Assembly: GCF_029688925.1 (NCBI RefSeq) | Contig: NZ_JARUKY010000007.1 | Span: forward strand, 124,001-188,000 | Direction: 5' to 3' | Source: Evansella sp. AB-P1 | Lineage (GTDB): Bacteria > Bacillota > Bacilli > Bacillales > Salisediminibacteriaceae | Length of the DNA stretch: 64,000 nucleotides | Shown here: piece by piece, positions 1-9,489 of the stretch | Layout of the letters: each line of letters starts with the position of its first letter | Numbering within the stretch: the stretch's first letter is position 1 | The notes under the pieces: generated by a model | What the model saw: the letters and a program-made list of their open reading frames with translations, nothing else | The model's database searches: none | Told to the model about the DNA's origin: nothing | Made by a program: the position numbers and the translations under genes

Positions 1-880
<880 letters not shown>

Positions 881-909
881 TTATCATCACCTACATTAAG
901 TACGTTTAA

Positions 910-2067
910 TTAGTTTTTATATTTCTTTAATTGATCTCCAATAACATCTCCTAAAGAGAAGCCTGCATGGTCATCTTCTTTTTGATACTCTTGTTTTGCT
1001 TCATTTTCAATCTTTGCTTGCTCTTCTTCTTCTATAGCACGAATACTTAGTGATATTCTTTTGTCAGCTAAGTTTATATCTAATACTTTTGCTTGAATAG
1101 TTTCTCCTTCTTTCAACACTTCACCTGGAGTTCCGATATGACGATTTGCAATTTGAGAAATATGAACAAGACCTTCGACACCAGGAGCAATTTCAATAAA
1201 GGCTCCGAATGAGACTAAACGTTTCACAGTACCTTCAACGATGTCGCCTTGTTTAACCTTCCCATCAAGTAATTCCCATGGACCAGGTAAAGTATCTTTA
1301 ATAGATAAAGAAATTCGTTCATTATCAGGATCTACCCCTAACACCTTTACCTTAATGGAATCACCTTCATTTAGAATTTCAGACGGAGTTTCAACGTGAT
1401 GATGGGCCATCTGCGAAATATGAACAAGACCATCCACACCACCAATATCTACAAATGCACCAAAGTCAGTCAATCTTTGCACTGTACCTTCTAATACATC
1501 TCCTGGTTTAATGGCACTTAAAGTGTCTCGTTTTTTTGCAGTTGCTTCCTCATCTAATACAGCACGTTGAGAGAGGATTAGCTTGTTCTTATCTTTATCC
1601 ATTTCAACTACCTTTAAGCGTAAGGTTTTTCCTTTATAATCTGAAAAATCTTCAACAAAATGACGTTCAACTAATGAGGCAGGTATAAAACCCCTAACTC
1701 CAACGTCAACCACTAATCCACCTTTAACTACATCTGCAACCTCAGCTTCAAACACTTCACCAGAAGAAAATTTACCGGTAATATCATCCCATGCTTTTTC
1801 AGCTGCAACAGCTCGCTTAGATAATACCAGTTCATCATCAGATGCCTTTATTACCTTTAATTCTACTTCTTCACCTTCTGTAAGAACATCACTTACTTTT
1901 TCCACGTGTAAACTAGATAATTCACTTATTGGAATTACTCCATCTGTTTTAAACCCTACGTTTACAAACGCCTGTTTTTCCTCCACCTTTGTGATCGTTC
2001 CTGTAACAACCTCACCTACTGAGAACGACTTCACATCGGCCATTTCGTTATTCATTTCCTCTACCAT
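910..2067 (-). CDS. ypfD: S1-domain RNA-binding protein YpfD (30S ribosomal protein S1 homologue)
   Basis: A 385-residue protein with four S1 RNA-binding repeats at about residues 14-82, 98-167, 186-255 and 271-341. The last two carry the canonical LTDFGAFVDI and LVSFGAFIEI plus GLVHISQ motifs. Firmicute S1 homologues have four repeats rather than the six of E. coli S1; the protein probably binds mRNA and may help translation, although the B. subtilis homologue is dispensable. I start it at the ATG at 2067 because GGAGG sits 8 bases upstream; an in-frame ATG at 2106 has no ribosome binding site. The C-terminal tail after residue 345 is rich in Glu, Gln and Lys. Confidence 0.93.
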   Translation of the reverse strand: MVEEMNNEMADVKSFSVGEVVTGTITKVEEKQAFVNVGFKTDGVIPISELSSLHVEKVSDVLTEGEEVELKVIKASDDELVLSKRAVAAEKAWDDITGKFSSGEVFEAEVADVVKGGLVVDVGVRGFIPASLVERHFVEDFSDYKGKTLRLKVVEMDKDKNKLILSQRAVLDEEATAKKRDTLSAIKPGDVLEGTVQRLTDFGAFVDIGGVDGLVHISQMAHHHVETPSEILNEGDSIKVKVLGVDPDNERISLSIKDTLPGPWELLDGKVKQGDIVEGTVKRLVSFGAFIEIAPGVEGLVHISQIANRHIGTPGEVLKEGETIQAKVLDINLADKRISLSIRAIEEEEQAKIENEAKQEYQKEDDHAGFSLGDVIGDQLKKYKN

Positions 2068-2163
2068 TGACAATACCTCCCTACATCCCCAATCTATAGC
2101 GGGCATGAAACATATTTTAATGATAATTCTTAAAAAGATTAAATAACATTTTATAAAAAGGAT

Positions 2164-2751
2164 CTATTTATGATATTCGTCAAGCAGTTGCTGTATCCCT
2201 TCCATAATTTTTTCCGTTGCTTCATCTGCAGATGCTTTTTCTTCTCTTAACGGGGTCATATTAATGGGTTTACCATAAACAAGAAGAATTTTAGAAAATA
2301 ATTTATAATTACCAATAACAGCACAAGGAACAATATGTGCGTTAGAACGAAGTGCAAAAAAACCAACACCTGTCAACCCTTTACCAAGTTCACCTGTTTT
2401 ACTTCTTGTACCTTCAGGAAAAACACCAATCATTTCTTCTTCCCCTAATAATTTTAGACCCGTTCTTAAAGCTTGGCGATCACTCATCCCTCTTCTAATT
2501 GGAAATGCCCCTAATTTAGGTAATAATCCCTTTAAAATAGGTGTTTCGAATAATTCTGATTTCGCCATAAAACGTGTTTGTCTCTTTAAAAATGCTCCTA
2601 CAAGTGGAGGATCTAATTGATGGATATGATTACTACATAGTAAAACACCACCATTTGAAGGAATGTTCTCTACACCGATTAACTTAACCCGGTAAAATAT
2701 ACGAAAGTAAGTACGGCATAAAAATTGCCCTACACTATATAATTTGCTCAC
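2164..2751 (-). CDS. plsC: 1-acyl-sn-glycerol-3-phosphate acyltransferase
   Basis: PlsC makes phosphatidic acid from lysophosphatidic acid at the membrane face, the second acylation of phospholipid synthesis. The 195-residue product shows the acyltransferase HX4D motif (NHIHQLDPP, about residue 42) and the substrate-binding FPEGTRSKTG motif (about residue 113). An N-terminal hydrophobic stretch could attach it to the membrane. It starts with GTG, whose GTGA overlaps the cmk stop codon by 4 bp, so the two are translationally coupled. No oddities were seen. Confidence 0.95.
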   Translation of the reverse strand: MSKLYSVGQFLCRTYFRIFYRVKLIGVENIPSNGGVLLCSNHIHQLDPPLVGAFLKRQTRFMAKSELFETPILKGLLPKLGAFPIRRGMSDRQALRTGLKLLGEEEMIGVFPEGTRSKTGELGKGLTGVGFFALRSNAHIVPCAVIGNYKLFSKILLVYGKPINMTPLREEKASADEATEKIMEGIQQLLDEYHK

Positions 2752-3434
2752 TTCACCTTTTCCCTTCTTTCCTTTACCATTAAAAGAATTGCTTCTACCA
2801 CTTCATTAATACTCATAGATGTTGAATTGATTTCAATAGCATCATTTGCTTTTTTTAAAGGGGCAATTTCCCTTTCAGAATCTAATTTATCTCTCATACT
2901 AATATCATCTTTTAATTTTTCTAAATCAGATGGTTGTCCCTTTGAAAGATGTTCTTCGTGACGTCTTCTAGCACGTTCCTCTACAGTTGCAGTTAAGAAA
3001 ATTTTAAGTTCTGCTTTAGGAAGTACTGTTGTACCAATGTCCCTTCCATCCATAACAACTCCACCATCATCGGCTAAAAGTTGTTGTCTTTTGACCATCT
3101 CTTCTCTAATTTTAGAATGTTTAGCAACATACGAAACTTGACTTGTGACTGCAGAAGAACGGATGTCTTCCGTTACATCTTGTTCGTTTATTAAAATCTT
3201 TTGTTTTCCATTATCATTTGCTAAACGTATATTTGTTTTTTGTAGGACATTAAAAATATCCTGTTCATGGTGAATATCAACATTTTCTTTTAGTACTTCA
3301 AATGTAAGGGCCCGATACATAGCCCCTGTGTCTATATAAATATATGTAAGTTTGTCTGCAACCATTTTTGCAACAGTACTCTTTCCAGCACCAGCTGGTC
3401 CATCAATAGCTATATTCATTCGTCTTATTGTCAT
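2748..3434 (-). CDS. cmk: Cytidylate kinase
   Basis: Phosphorylates CMP and dCMP with ATP. The 228-residue protein begins with the P-loop GPAGAGKST (residues 13-21), followed by DTGAMYRA and the DGRDIGTTVLP motif that binds CMP. Arg-rich lid segments (EERARRRHEEH) are present. Length matches the 220-230 residue bacterial family. It is followed by plsC with a 4-bp overlap and then ypfD, the usual Bacillus order. I keep the ATG at 3434, since AAAGGG lies at a fitting distance; an ATG five codons later has no ribosome binding site. Confidence 0.96.
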   Translation of the reverse strand: MTIRRMNIAIDGPAGAGKSTVAKMVADKLTYIYIDTGAMYRALTFEVLKENVDIHHEQDIFNVLQKTNIRLANDNGKQKILINEQDVTEDIRSSAVTSQVSYVAKHSKIREEMVKRQQLLADDGGVVMDGRDIGTTVLPKAELKIFLTATVEERARRRHEEHLSKGQPSDLEKLKDDISMRDKLDSEREIAPLKKANDAIEINSTSMSINEVVEAILLMVKERREKVK

Positions 3435-3641
3435 GCTGTAAGCCCTTTCTTTGCATTCGTTTTCATTTTCATTTTATGAAATTATCTTATCACACTATGA
3501 CAAATTAGGTCTATTCTTTCAATTTAAATTCAAATTTCCTTTTCTAGTGAATGCTTGTTGCTAAATTCGCCAGCTCTCACTACTGAACCATTTTATATTC
3601 AGTTTATCCTAATATAACGATAGTAACTCTATGTATAATTC

Positions 3642-4283
3642 TTACTTTCGATGGGCTAATTGTTTTTCAAAACAAAAACGAACAATCTTCTGTCTATCTG
3701 TTTCATTTACCTTATTAAACTGAAAGGATGCCCTAGGTTTTCCGTTTTCTTGATATATCCGAACAATCTTCGCTTCTGTATTTATATATAATATTTCACC
3801 AGATTGATAATTTAAAGCAAACCATGCTGAAATTTCATCTGAAACTTCAAGTGGGTGATTATTTGGTAATAATAAAGCGAATCCTCCTCCACTTAAGTCT
3901 AGAGAAATTGATGTAAAAGGATCAAAATTTTCATTTAATGCATGGATGGCAACATCAACAGAGCAATCAACTCTAACATATTGACGTCGTTGAATTCGTA
4001 TATAGTTATCTCCACCTGGATCTTTTAAATAAAGCATTGGAAGATTTCGATGTGCCTTACCTATAACTTCTGTATTAAATAAAAAGATTCCATTATCGGC
4101 TAAAAACCAAGCACGAAACTCTGTTCCAGATCCAAAAAAATGAGCTTTTTTCTTCTGTTCATCCACTGGATAGTCAATGAATAAATGATTATCTTCAATA
4201 TCCAACACTTTACTTCGATAACGTTTTCTTGTGTCATCCCCATCATTAACTTCTAAAAATAATGTACTTCCTACTTTAATCAA
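3642..4283 (-). CDS. ypfA: PilZ-domain cyclic-di-GMP receptor, flagellar brake type
   Basis: A 213-residue protein with an N-terminal YcgR-like half and a C-terminal PilZ domain from about residue 98. The cyclic-di-GMP binding signatures RRQYVRVD (RxxxR) and DLSGGG (D/NxSxxG) are both intact. The B. subtilis homologue (YpfA, also called DgrA) binds cyclic-di-GMP and slows flagellar rotation through MotA. Its location upstream of cmk and downstream of ypeB matches B. subtilis. The 207 bp between this gene and cmk holds no small gene that I can support. Confidence 0.92.
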   Translation of the reverse strand: MIKVGSTLFLEVNDGDDTRKRYRSKVLDIEDNHLFIDYPVDEQKKKAHFFGSGTEFRAWFLADNGIFLFNTEVIGKAHRNLPMLYLKDPGGDNYIRIQRRQYVRVDCSVDVAIHALNENFDPFTSISLDLSGGGFALLLPNNHPLEVSDEISAWFALNYQSGEILYINTEAKIVRIYQENGKPRASFQFNKVNETDRQKIVRFCFEKQLAHRK

Positions 4284-4599
4284 GATAACCTTCCTTTCTT
4301 AAAAAGATAAGAATGTATAACCAACCTTAAACAACAATTCCTGTCTTAAAGTAATCACACCATAATCTACCCATGTCTACAAAACGTGATGGTCTTACTT
4401 AAAATAAATTGAGACTCTTGAACTTTTCATATTACATATACTAGGAAATTTTATTCGTTATAAATTTCAAAATTCCTTCTTTTTTGTCCTAGCAATTTAA
4501 AGTATAGCATGTTTTTTATTTAAAGGCTTTCATATTTAAAAAAATCTGGAAACATAAGGAAACCCATGCCAGTAAGAGGACATGGGCTTACCTTTCTTA
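4284..4599. other. Gene-free gap between ypeB and ypfA
   Basis: This 316-bp AT-rich stretch holds the leader of ypfA at its left side and a hairpin just after ypeB at its right side. I see no open reading frame with a ribosome binding site, no repeat copy and no recognisable RNA. Confidence 0.5.
4563..4586 (-). terminator. Weak terminator-like hairpin after ypeB
   Basis: A 6-bp stem CCCATG/CATGGG with a 12-base loop lies 14 bp past the ypeB stop. On the minus strand it is followed by TTTCCTTATGTTT, an imperfect U tract, so termination would be modest. Confidence 0.45.
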
Positions 4600-5946
4600 T
4601 TAATATCGATACTTTGGTTCTGCATTAGCTAATTTTTCAACCTGTTCCTCTTTTCCATTTTCAGCATTAATAAATATTCGGAACGTATCCTGTTTAATGA
4701 CACCATAAAATTCATGACATAGAACTTCCTCTTCAAGCTGATTCTCGATTATTGCTAGATGATGCTCCATCACTTCAAGATTTGGATTTAAGCGTTCACG
4801 AGCTTCTTCTACTGATAGTTCTTGAGTAAAAGACTCTCGATCACCAGGCTTATCATAATATGCAAACCCTTCAAATCCAATAATATCTCCCTCATCAAGT
4901 GCCACTTCAACAACGATTGAGTCAGAATAAACTCTTGCGTTCTCAAATAAACCTGCAAAATTAAAAACACCTATGTTATCATATTGCTTGCTGTCAACGA
5001 TCTGCATATTATCAAATCCGTTTTCTTCTATAAATGCCTTTGCGTTTTCAGAAGCTTCATTTAAACTAATAACTTGTTGGTCAATATCACGTTCATTTAA
5101 CATCCAAAGGGGATGTCCACCTTTTTTTGTAATATCCATCACGATATTTGTTCCATGCTTATCATCAGGAATTGTTAAGCTATATGCTTCATAAGCTAAA
5201 CCATCTCCTGTTTCAGTAATTTCTGCATTATTTAATTGAGGTAAATCAAGAAAATCTTTTGCTATAGCTATGGATTCTTCCTCAGAAATAGGTGAACCTG
5301 TTAAATTTTCAGCGATATCTTGATCACTTGTAGAGAGCTCTGAAGCCCCTGCACCAAAATCAACTTCTGAAAATCCATCAACTTTTTCATCTATAATATG
5401 GAACCCATTTACAATAGAATTATCAAGTGGCTCTTCTTCAGAAGCTAAAGCTGTCTCTACATCCATCCATTGAAGTTTTTCCCTTAACACCATTGATTGT
5501 ACATTTCTCATTTCATTTTGAATTTCACCAGATTGTTCATACAATGTTTGCAACGTTTCATATTCATCATCTGTTAGTGGATCTTGATCTAAGTCACGTA
5601 TGGCATTTTGATAGGAAAAGCTACCAATTTTAAATAAATACTCCTCTGTTTTACTAAAGGGCATGAGAGATAACGGTAATTGTCCTAATTCATTTTGTGC
5701 TTCGGATGTAATGCGCCACACTTCAGCTAATGACGGTGATAATCGATCCTTAGAGTTCATCGCTAATGTGGAACCTAACTCATCATGTAAAAGGTCGATG
5801 TGGTATGTTAAATCATGAAATGCTCTTTGATAATTGTTTTCTGCTTTTATAAGAATAGCATTTTTTTCTTGTTGTTCTTGATACCCCCAATAACCTGTTC
5901 CTATTAATGCTACAGCTAAAACGCCAATGATCACAGATCGAATCAT
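4600..5946 (-). CDS. ypeB: Germination protein YpeB
   Basis: YpeB is needed for SleB to localise and stay stable in the spore, so it acts in cortex breakdown during germination. The 448-residue protein has an N-terminal membrane anchor (residues about 4-22), an all-alpha N-terminal half and C-terminal PepSY-like repeats (ISEEESIAIAKDFL, VISLNEASENAKAFI, ELSVEEARERL). It is noticeably acidic. The gene follows sleB by 18 bp and has its own GGAGGTG site before the ATG, so the two form an operon; in Bacillus this pair is expressed in the forespore under sigma G. Confidence 0.94.
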   Translation of the reverse strand: MIRSVIIGVLAVALIGTGYWGYQEQQEKNAILIKAENNYQRAFHDLTYHIDLLHDELGSTLAMNSKDRLSPSLAEVWRITSEAQNELGQLPLSLMPFSKTEEYLFKIGSFSYQNAIRDLDQDPLTDDEYETLQTLYEQSGEIQNEMRNVQSMVLREKLQWMDVETALASEEEPLDNSIVNGFHIIDEKVDGFSEVDFGAGASELSTSDQDIAENLTGSPISEEESIAIAKDFLDLPQLNNAEITETGDGLAYEAYSLTIPDDKHGTNIVMDITKKGGHPLWMLNERDIDQQVISLNEASENAKAFIEENGFDNMQIVDSKQYDNIGVFNFAGLFENARVYSDSIVVEVALDEGDIIGFEGFAYYDKPGDRESFTQELSVEEARERLNPNLEVMEHHLAIIENQLEEEVLCHEFYGVIKQDTFRIFINAENGKEEQVEKLANAEPKYRY

Positions 5947-5964
5947 AGTTACACCTCCGTCCTT

Positions 5965-7059
5965 TTATTTACAAAAAATGTGTTTTCCGATTTTTTTAAT
6001 TTGTGGTCTAGTCCATATCCAACCAGAAGTTGCTGTGTCAGGATTAAAATAATATAACGCATTTCCTGATGGGTCTTGTCCATTAATCGCATCTAGTACA
6101 GCTTTTCTTGCTGTTTCATTTGGTTCCATATAAATTTGTCCATCTGCTACCGCTGTAAATGCTCTCGGTTCAAAAATAACACCTGATGCTGTGTTAGGAA
6201 AAGTTGGACTTTGAATTCTATTAAGAATTACTGCAGCCACTGCAACTTGTCCTACATATGGCTCTCCTCTTGCTTCTCCATATACTGCTTGCGCCATTAT
6301 TTGAATATCATTATCAGTAAATCCTTCTGGAACATTAATGGCACTTTCAATACCTGTGTCATTATCTTCTTGGTGAACCTCCTCTTCCGCAGGTGGTTCA
6401 GGACTACCTTGTTCACCTTGATCTGCAGGTGGAACCTGTTCTGCTGGCTGTTCCTGTGGTATTGGACTATCTTCTTGCTCTTGTGGAGGAGTTTGTTGGT
6501 CTATACCTTCACCTGGCTGTTGGCCAGCATCACCACCTGGACTAGGTTGTTCAGCAGGAGGCTCAGTTTGATCAGGAGTTGTTTGATCAGTTTCTTGTTG
6601 TTCCCCTGCTTGTTCTCCTTGACCTGGAGCTTGTTTTGCATCACTGCTTCCTTTTGGACCCTTTTGAATGTCCTTTGGAGTGCTACCGTAATACGTAAAC
6701 TTTCTACCTTCTCTGATCATTCGATGTACCCATTCTTTATCAAAATCAGTGGATCTCTCTAACATTGCTTTTGTTTGTTCACCAACAAGTCCATCTACAT
6801 CCATTCCGAATTCTTCTTGGTAATTTCGAACAGCCCAATACGTACTCCATCCGAAAACACCATCAATTTGTTCATTGTAAAAACCTATATACTGTAAACG
6901 ACTCTGTAATTCTACAACATCATCTCCTGTTGCTCCTTTTTGGATGACTTGTTCAGAAAATGCTCCTATAGGCTGTGGTACGATTAAAAGCGTGACATAA
7001 ATAAACATCGAGATCATGATGCACAATTTTTTGTTGGCATTGATCCTGCTGTTCTGCAT
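5965..7059 (-). CDS. sleB: Spore cortex-lytic enzyme SleB with long acidic linker
   Basis: SleB is a lytic transglycosylase that cleaves muramic-delta-lactam cortex peptidoglycan during germination. The 364-residue precursor has a signal peptide (about 1-34), a PG_binding_1 domain (about 38-102) and a C-terminal Hydrolase_2 domain (about 245-364). The catalytic glutamate region reads AVYGEARGEP, with Glu at about residue 262. Between the domains lies a low-complexity linker of about 110 residues (130-240) rich in Gln, Glu, Pro and Gly. That makes the protein longer than the roughly 305-residue B. subtilis enzyme. GAGGAGG precedes the ATG. It is co-transcribed with ypeB. Confidence 0.95.
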   Translation of the reverse strand: MQNSRINANKKLCIMISMFIYVTLLIVPQPIGAFSEQVIQKGATGDDVVELQSRLQYIGFYNEQIDGVFGWSTYWAVRNYQEEFGMDVDGLVGEQTKAMLERSTDFDKEWVHRMIREGRKFTYYGSTPKDIQKGPKGSSDAKQAPGQGEQAGEQQETDQTTPDQTEPPAEQPSPGGDAGQQPGEGIDQQTPPQEQEDSPIPQEQPAEQVPPADQGEQGSPEPPAEEEVHQEDNDTGIESAINVPEGFTDNDIQIMAQAVYGEARGEPYVGQVAVAAVILNRIQSPTFPNTASGVIFEPRAFTAVADGQIYMEPNETARKAVLDAINGQDPSGNALYYFNPDTATSGWIWTRPQIKKIGKHIFCK

Positions 7060-7218
7060 GTGACATCCTCCTCATTTATTACTCTATGATTCACACTTCA
7101 TCTTTCAATATGGATAGTTTTATCTTTCGAGCTTATTTTATACAAACCTCGCAAAAACTTTCTCCTATACAAATCAAATACAAGAAATATAAAAAGAGAC
7201 TGAGGATTTTTTTCACAT

Positions 7219-7269
7219 AAAAAAAGAGGAAGATTTAAAGGTTAAAACCCTTTTAAATCTCCCTCTTTA
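7219..7269 (-). terminator. Strong intrinsic terminator after the small zinc-ribbon gene
   Basis: A long stem (AGAGGGAGATTTAAA pairing with TTTAAATCTTCCTCTT) closes on a short loop and runs into a T tract on the minus strand. It lies 6 bp past the small gene and insulates sleB. The A tract on the other side may let it work in both directions. Confidence 0.8.
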
Positions 7270-7274
7270 AGTCA

Positions 7275-7442
7275 TTATTCAGGGGAAATATCAACTTTTA
7301 AGTTAGACTCATTTCCACATATACACTTCTTAAAACCTGTGTCAAATCCCCCCTCACCATTAGGACGACCACGAAGAATAAATTTTTCCCCACATTCATA
7401 ACAGCGGATAGTCACTTTATATCGGGGCTTCGTATCAGGCAA
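7275..7442 (-). CDS. Small zinc-ribbon-like protein, 55 residues, TTG start
   Basis: This short reading frame begins with TTG at 7442, with AAAGGAG spaced correctly upstream, and ends with TAA at 7275. The product has a CYEC pair at residues 14-17 and a CIC pair at residues 40-42, an arrangement that could hold one zinc ion, in a basic N-terminal half (KPRYKVTIRC). It ends in DISPE. A strong terminator follows within 6 bp, and the ribosome binding site, start and terminator together argue for a real gene. I do not recognise the family. It could be a small nucleic-acid or protein-binding zinc ribbon. Confidence 0.72.
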   Translation of the reverse strand: MPDTKPRYKVTIRCYECGEKFILRGRPNGEGGFDTGFKKCICGNESNLKVDISPE

Positions 7443-7535
7443 AAATAATCACTCCTTTAGTTATTTAACTATTCATTTATAATTTCGTAAAATCAAATTG
7501 TATCCATGTGGATGTAAACACAGTTTTCATAATGG

Positions 7536-7630
7536 AGACCTCGAGCATGATGACGCCTAAGTGTATCCACGTCCTGTGGCAACGGCGTAATCCTGCAATC
7601 CTGGCTTGTACGTCGTTACGGAGTCTCGTC
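7536..7630. repeat. Dispersed hairpin element, copy 1
   Basis: Intergenic repeat downstream of prsW. Hairpin 1 spans 7553-7588: outer stem ACGCC/GGCGT, inner stem CCAC (7567-7570) and GTGG (7576-7579), loop GTCCT. The linkers TAAG and CAAC are shared with other copies. The second hairpin is decayed. A GAGAC/GTCTC pair flanks the element. Confidence 0.75.
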
Positions 7631-7685
7631 TTGATCGCTTCTCCTACAGAGCTTTGAATATCATCAAGATATATCCTCTATATTC

Positions 7686-8357
7686 TTAACTAGCAACTCT
7701 ATTCTTAAAACTAGTTTCATGCTTTTTATTTGCTTTTTTCACCTTCCAAAGCCCAAGGAACCATAGAAATACCATAAATGGAATTAAGAAATAAACCCAT
7801 TGGTTTTGAGTTAATAAGATTAAATTATACAAACTGTGAAGCATGTAAGGAAAAACAAACGCTAAAGAAAAATATAAAACTTTTCTATTTGGATTAAATT
7901 TTGCTTTTCCAAGATAATATCCCATTACAACACCAAACAGTGCATGACTACTTACGGGAAATAATGCACGTAAAAAAGCAGTTTCTAATCCATTAACGAA
8001 TAAATACAATACATTTTCAGCAGAAGCAAATCCTAAAGATACGGCTGTAGCATAGACTATTCCATCGTATCGTTTATTAAAATCTATATGATGATACACA
8101 ATGAGTAAAACAATAAACCATTTTAAAAATTCTTCTATAAATGCAGTCTGAATAAACACTTCTATGAATAGTGAATGAACATAGCCTTCTTCTTGTAATG
8201 CATATTGAACAAATAGAATTGGAAATACAAGTAATGCTCCAAAGAAAAAACTTCTAATAACCATATAGACTGGCTCTTGTTCAAAATCATCCTTCAAATA
8301 GAAAAAACAAAGAAGAGCAAGAGAAGGAGCAATTCCAACAGCAATTAATGAAATCAT
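7686..8357 (-). CDS. prsW: Intramembrane protease PrsW
   Basis: PrsW is a multi-pass membrane protease that makes the first cut in the anti-sigma factor RsiW, releasing sigma W upon envelope stress. The 223-residue protein has about seven or eight hydrophobic helices. It carries the conserved glutamates of the active site in FIEEFLKWF, and histidine motifs SHALFGVVMGYYLG and MLHSLYN. I choose the ATG at 8357 over an in-frame TTG three codons upstream because AAAGG is better spaced and the protein then starts like B. subtilis PrsW. Whether sigW/rsiW exist in this genome cannot be seen here. Confidence 0.92.
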   Translation of the reverse strand: MISLIAVGIAPSLALLCFFYLKDDFEQEPVYMVIRSFFFGALLVFPILFVQYALQEEGYVHSLFIEVFIQTAFIEEFLKWFIVLLIVYHHIDFNKRYDGIVYATAVSLGFASAENVLYLFVNGLETAFLRALFPVSSHALFGVVMGYYLGKAKFNPNRKVLYFSLAFVFPYMLHSLYNLILLTQNQWVYFLIPFMVFLWFLGLWKVKKANKKHETSFKNRVAS

Positions 8358-8489
8358 AAGGCTCAACGCCTTTCATTACATAATCTTATTCATTTTTATA
8401 ATAAGTATATATGAAATTCATAACAATACATACATTTAATTTCCTTTCACATGGAAATAACAAATTGAACCACTACTCCCTAAGTGATC

Positions 8490-9455
8490 TTAATATTTGA
8501 AGGACTCCTGAATGTTACTTTCTGATGACAGTAATGCCATTAACTTAATTCTAGCCTTTTTACTGTCATAGTCTTTCCCCAAAATTACACCTGCTTCATA
8601 CAAATCAAAAGCGCTACCTAAATAATCATAGGTTGTATACACTTCCCCTTCTTCTGCTGCAGTTGTCACAATAATCTTAATACCTGTTTTTATCGCTTTT
8701 TTTATGGCTGGCATCATGAATGGAGATACTTGTCCTCTTCCTACACCTTCTAAAATAATCCCATCAACCTTCGCTTCAATACATGCCTTAATTAATTTAT
8801 CATCAGATCCTAAATAACATTTAATGATTTCTACTGTTGGTATTTCCTTTTTTGTAGGGATATACTTCTCTTTTCGGACAGGCTTTTGGTATACATGAAG
8901 TGTATCATTATCAATAATCCCTAAATACCCAAATCCAAAAGAGTTAAAGCCCTGTATGTTAGAAGCATGCTCTTTTTTTACATTTCTAGCTGTAAAAACA
9001 CGTTCATTGAATACAACAACAGTTCCACAGTCAAGCAACTGTCCATCGCACGCAGAGTAAATAGCATGTCTCAAGTTTATATATGCATCGCTTCCTAATT
9101 GTTCTGGAGAACGTTGAGATCCAGTTACAACAATAGGTTTGGATACATCTATTGTTAAATCAAAATAATAAGCTGTTTCTTCTAAAGAATCGGTTCCGTG
9201 TGTCACTACAACCCCGTCAATATCGTCTTTTGTAAATAGTTCTATAATTTTTTCACGGATTTCTTGAAGGTCTTCAAAAGTAATATGCATACTAGGTTTT
9301 TGTATCATAGAATAAATGTCTATTTGAATATCTTTAGGAAGTTCTAGAACGTCCTTCAACTCTTCACCAGTCAGGGCACCAGAGTGAAGTCTACCTTGTT
9401 CATTGTGTTTACTTGCTATCGTACCACCTGTTGTAATAACCGCAACCTTTTTCAT
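8490..9455 (-). CDS. ansA: Type I L-asparaginase
   Basis: Hydrolyses asparagine to aspartate and ammonia. The 321-residue cytoplasmic-type protein has the two catalytic threonine motifs: TTGGTIAS near residue 10 and THGTDSLEET near residue 89. There is no signal peptide, so it is the AnsA-like type and not the secreted AnsZ-like type. The ATG at 9455 is preceded by AGGAGG at 6 bases; the upstream in-frame TTG overlaps the ribosome binding site. The gene sits between ypdA and prsW, which are adjacent in B. subtilis, so it is an insertion relative to that order. Confidence 0.94.
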   Translation of the reverse strand: MKKVAVITTGGTIASKHNEQGRLHSGALTGEELKDVLELPKDIQIDIYSMIQKPSMHITFEDLQEIREKIIELFTKDDIDGVVVTHGTDSLEETAYYFDLTIDVSKPIVVTGSQRSPEQLGSDAYINLRHAIYSACDGQLLDCGTVVVFNERVFTARNVKKEHASNIQGFNSFGFGYLGIIDNDTLHVYQKPVRKEKYIPTKKEIPTVEIIKCYLGSDDKLIKACIEAKVDGIILEGVGRGQVSPFMMPAIKKAIKTGIKIIVTTAAEEGEVYTTYDYLGSAFDLYEAGVILGKDYDSKKARIKLMALLSSESNIQESFKY

Positions 9456-9489
9456 TGTCAACCTCCTAAAGAAAGTATTAATTTATTGC

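Noticed and set aside
3435-3641. Search for ypfB in the cmk-ypfA gap
   Set aside because: No short frame with start and ribosome binding site was found on the minus strand.
6211-6762. 183-residue plus-strand frame inside sleB
   Set aside because: It is the antisense of the low-complexity Gln/Pro/Glu linker of SleB, with no ribosome binding site and implausible composition.
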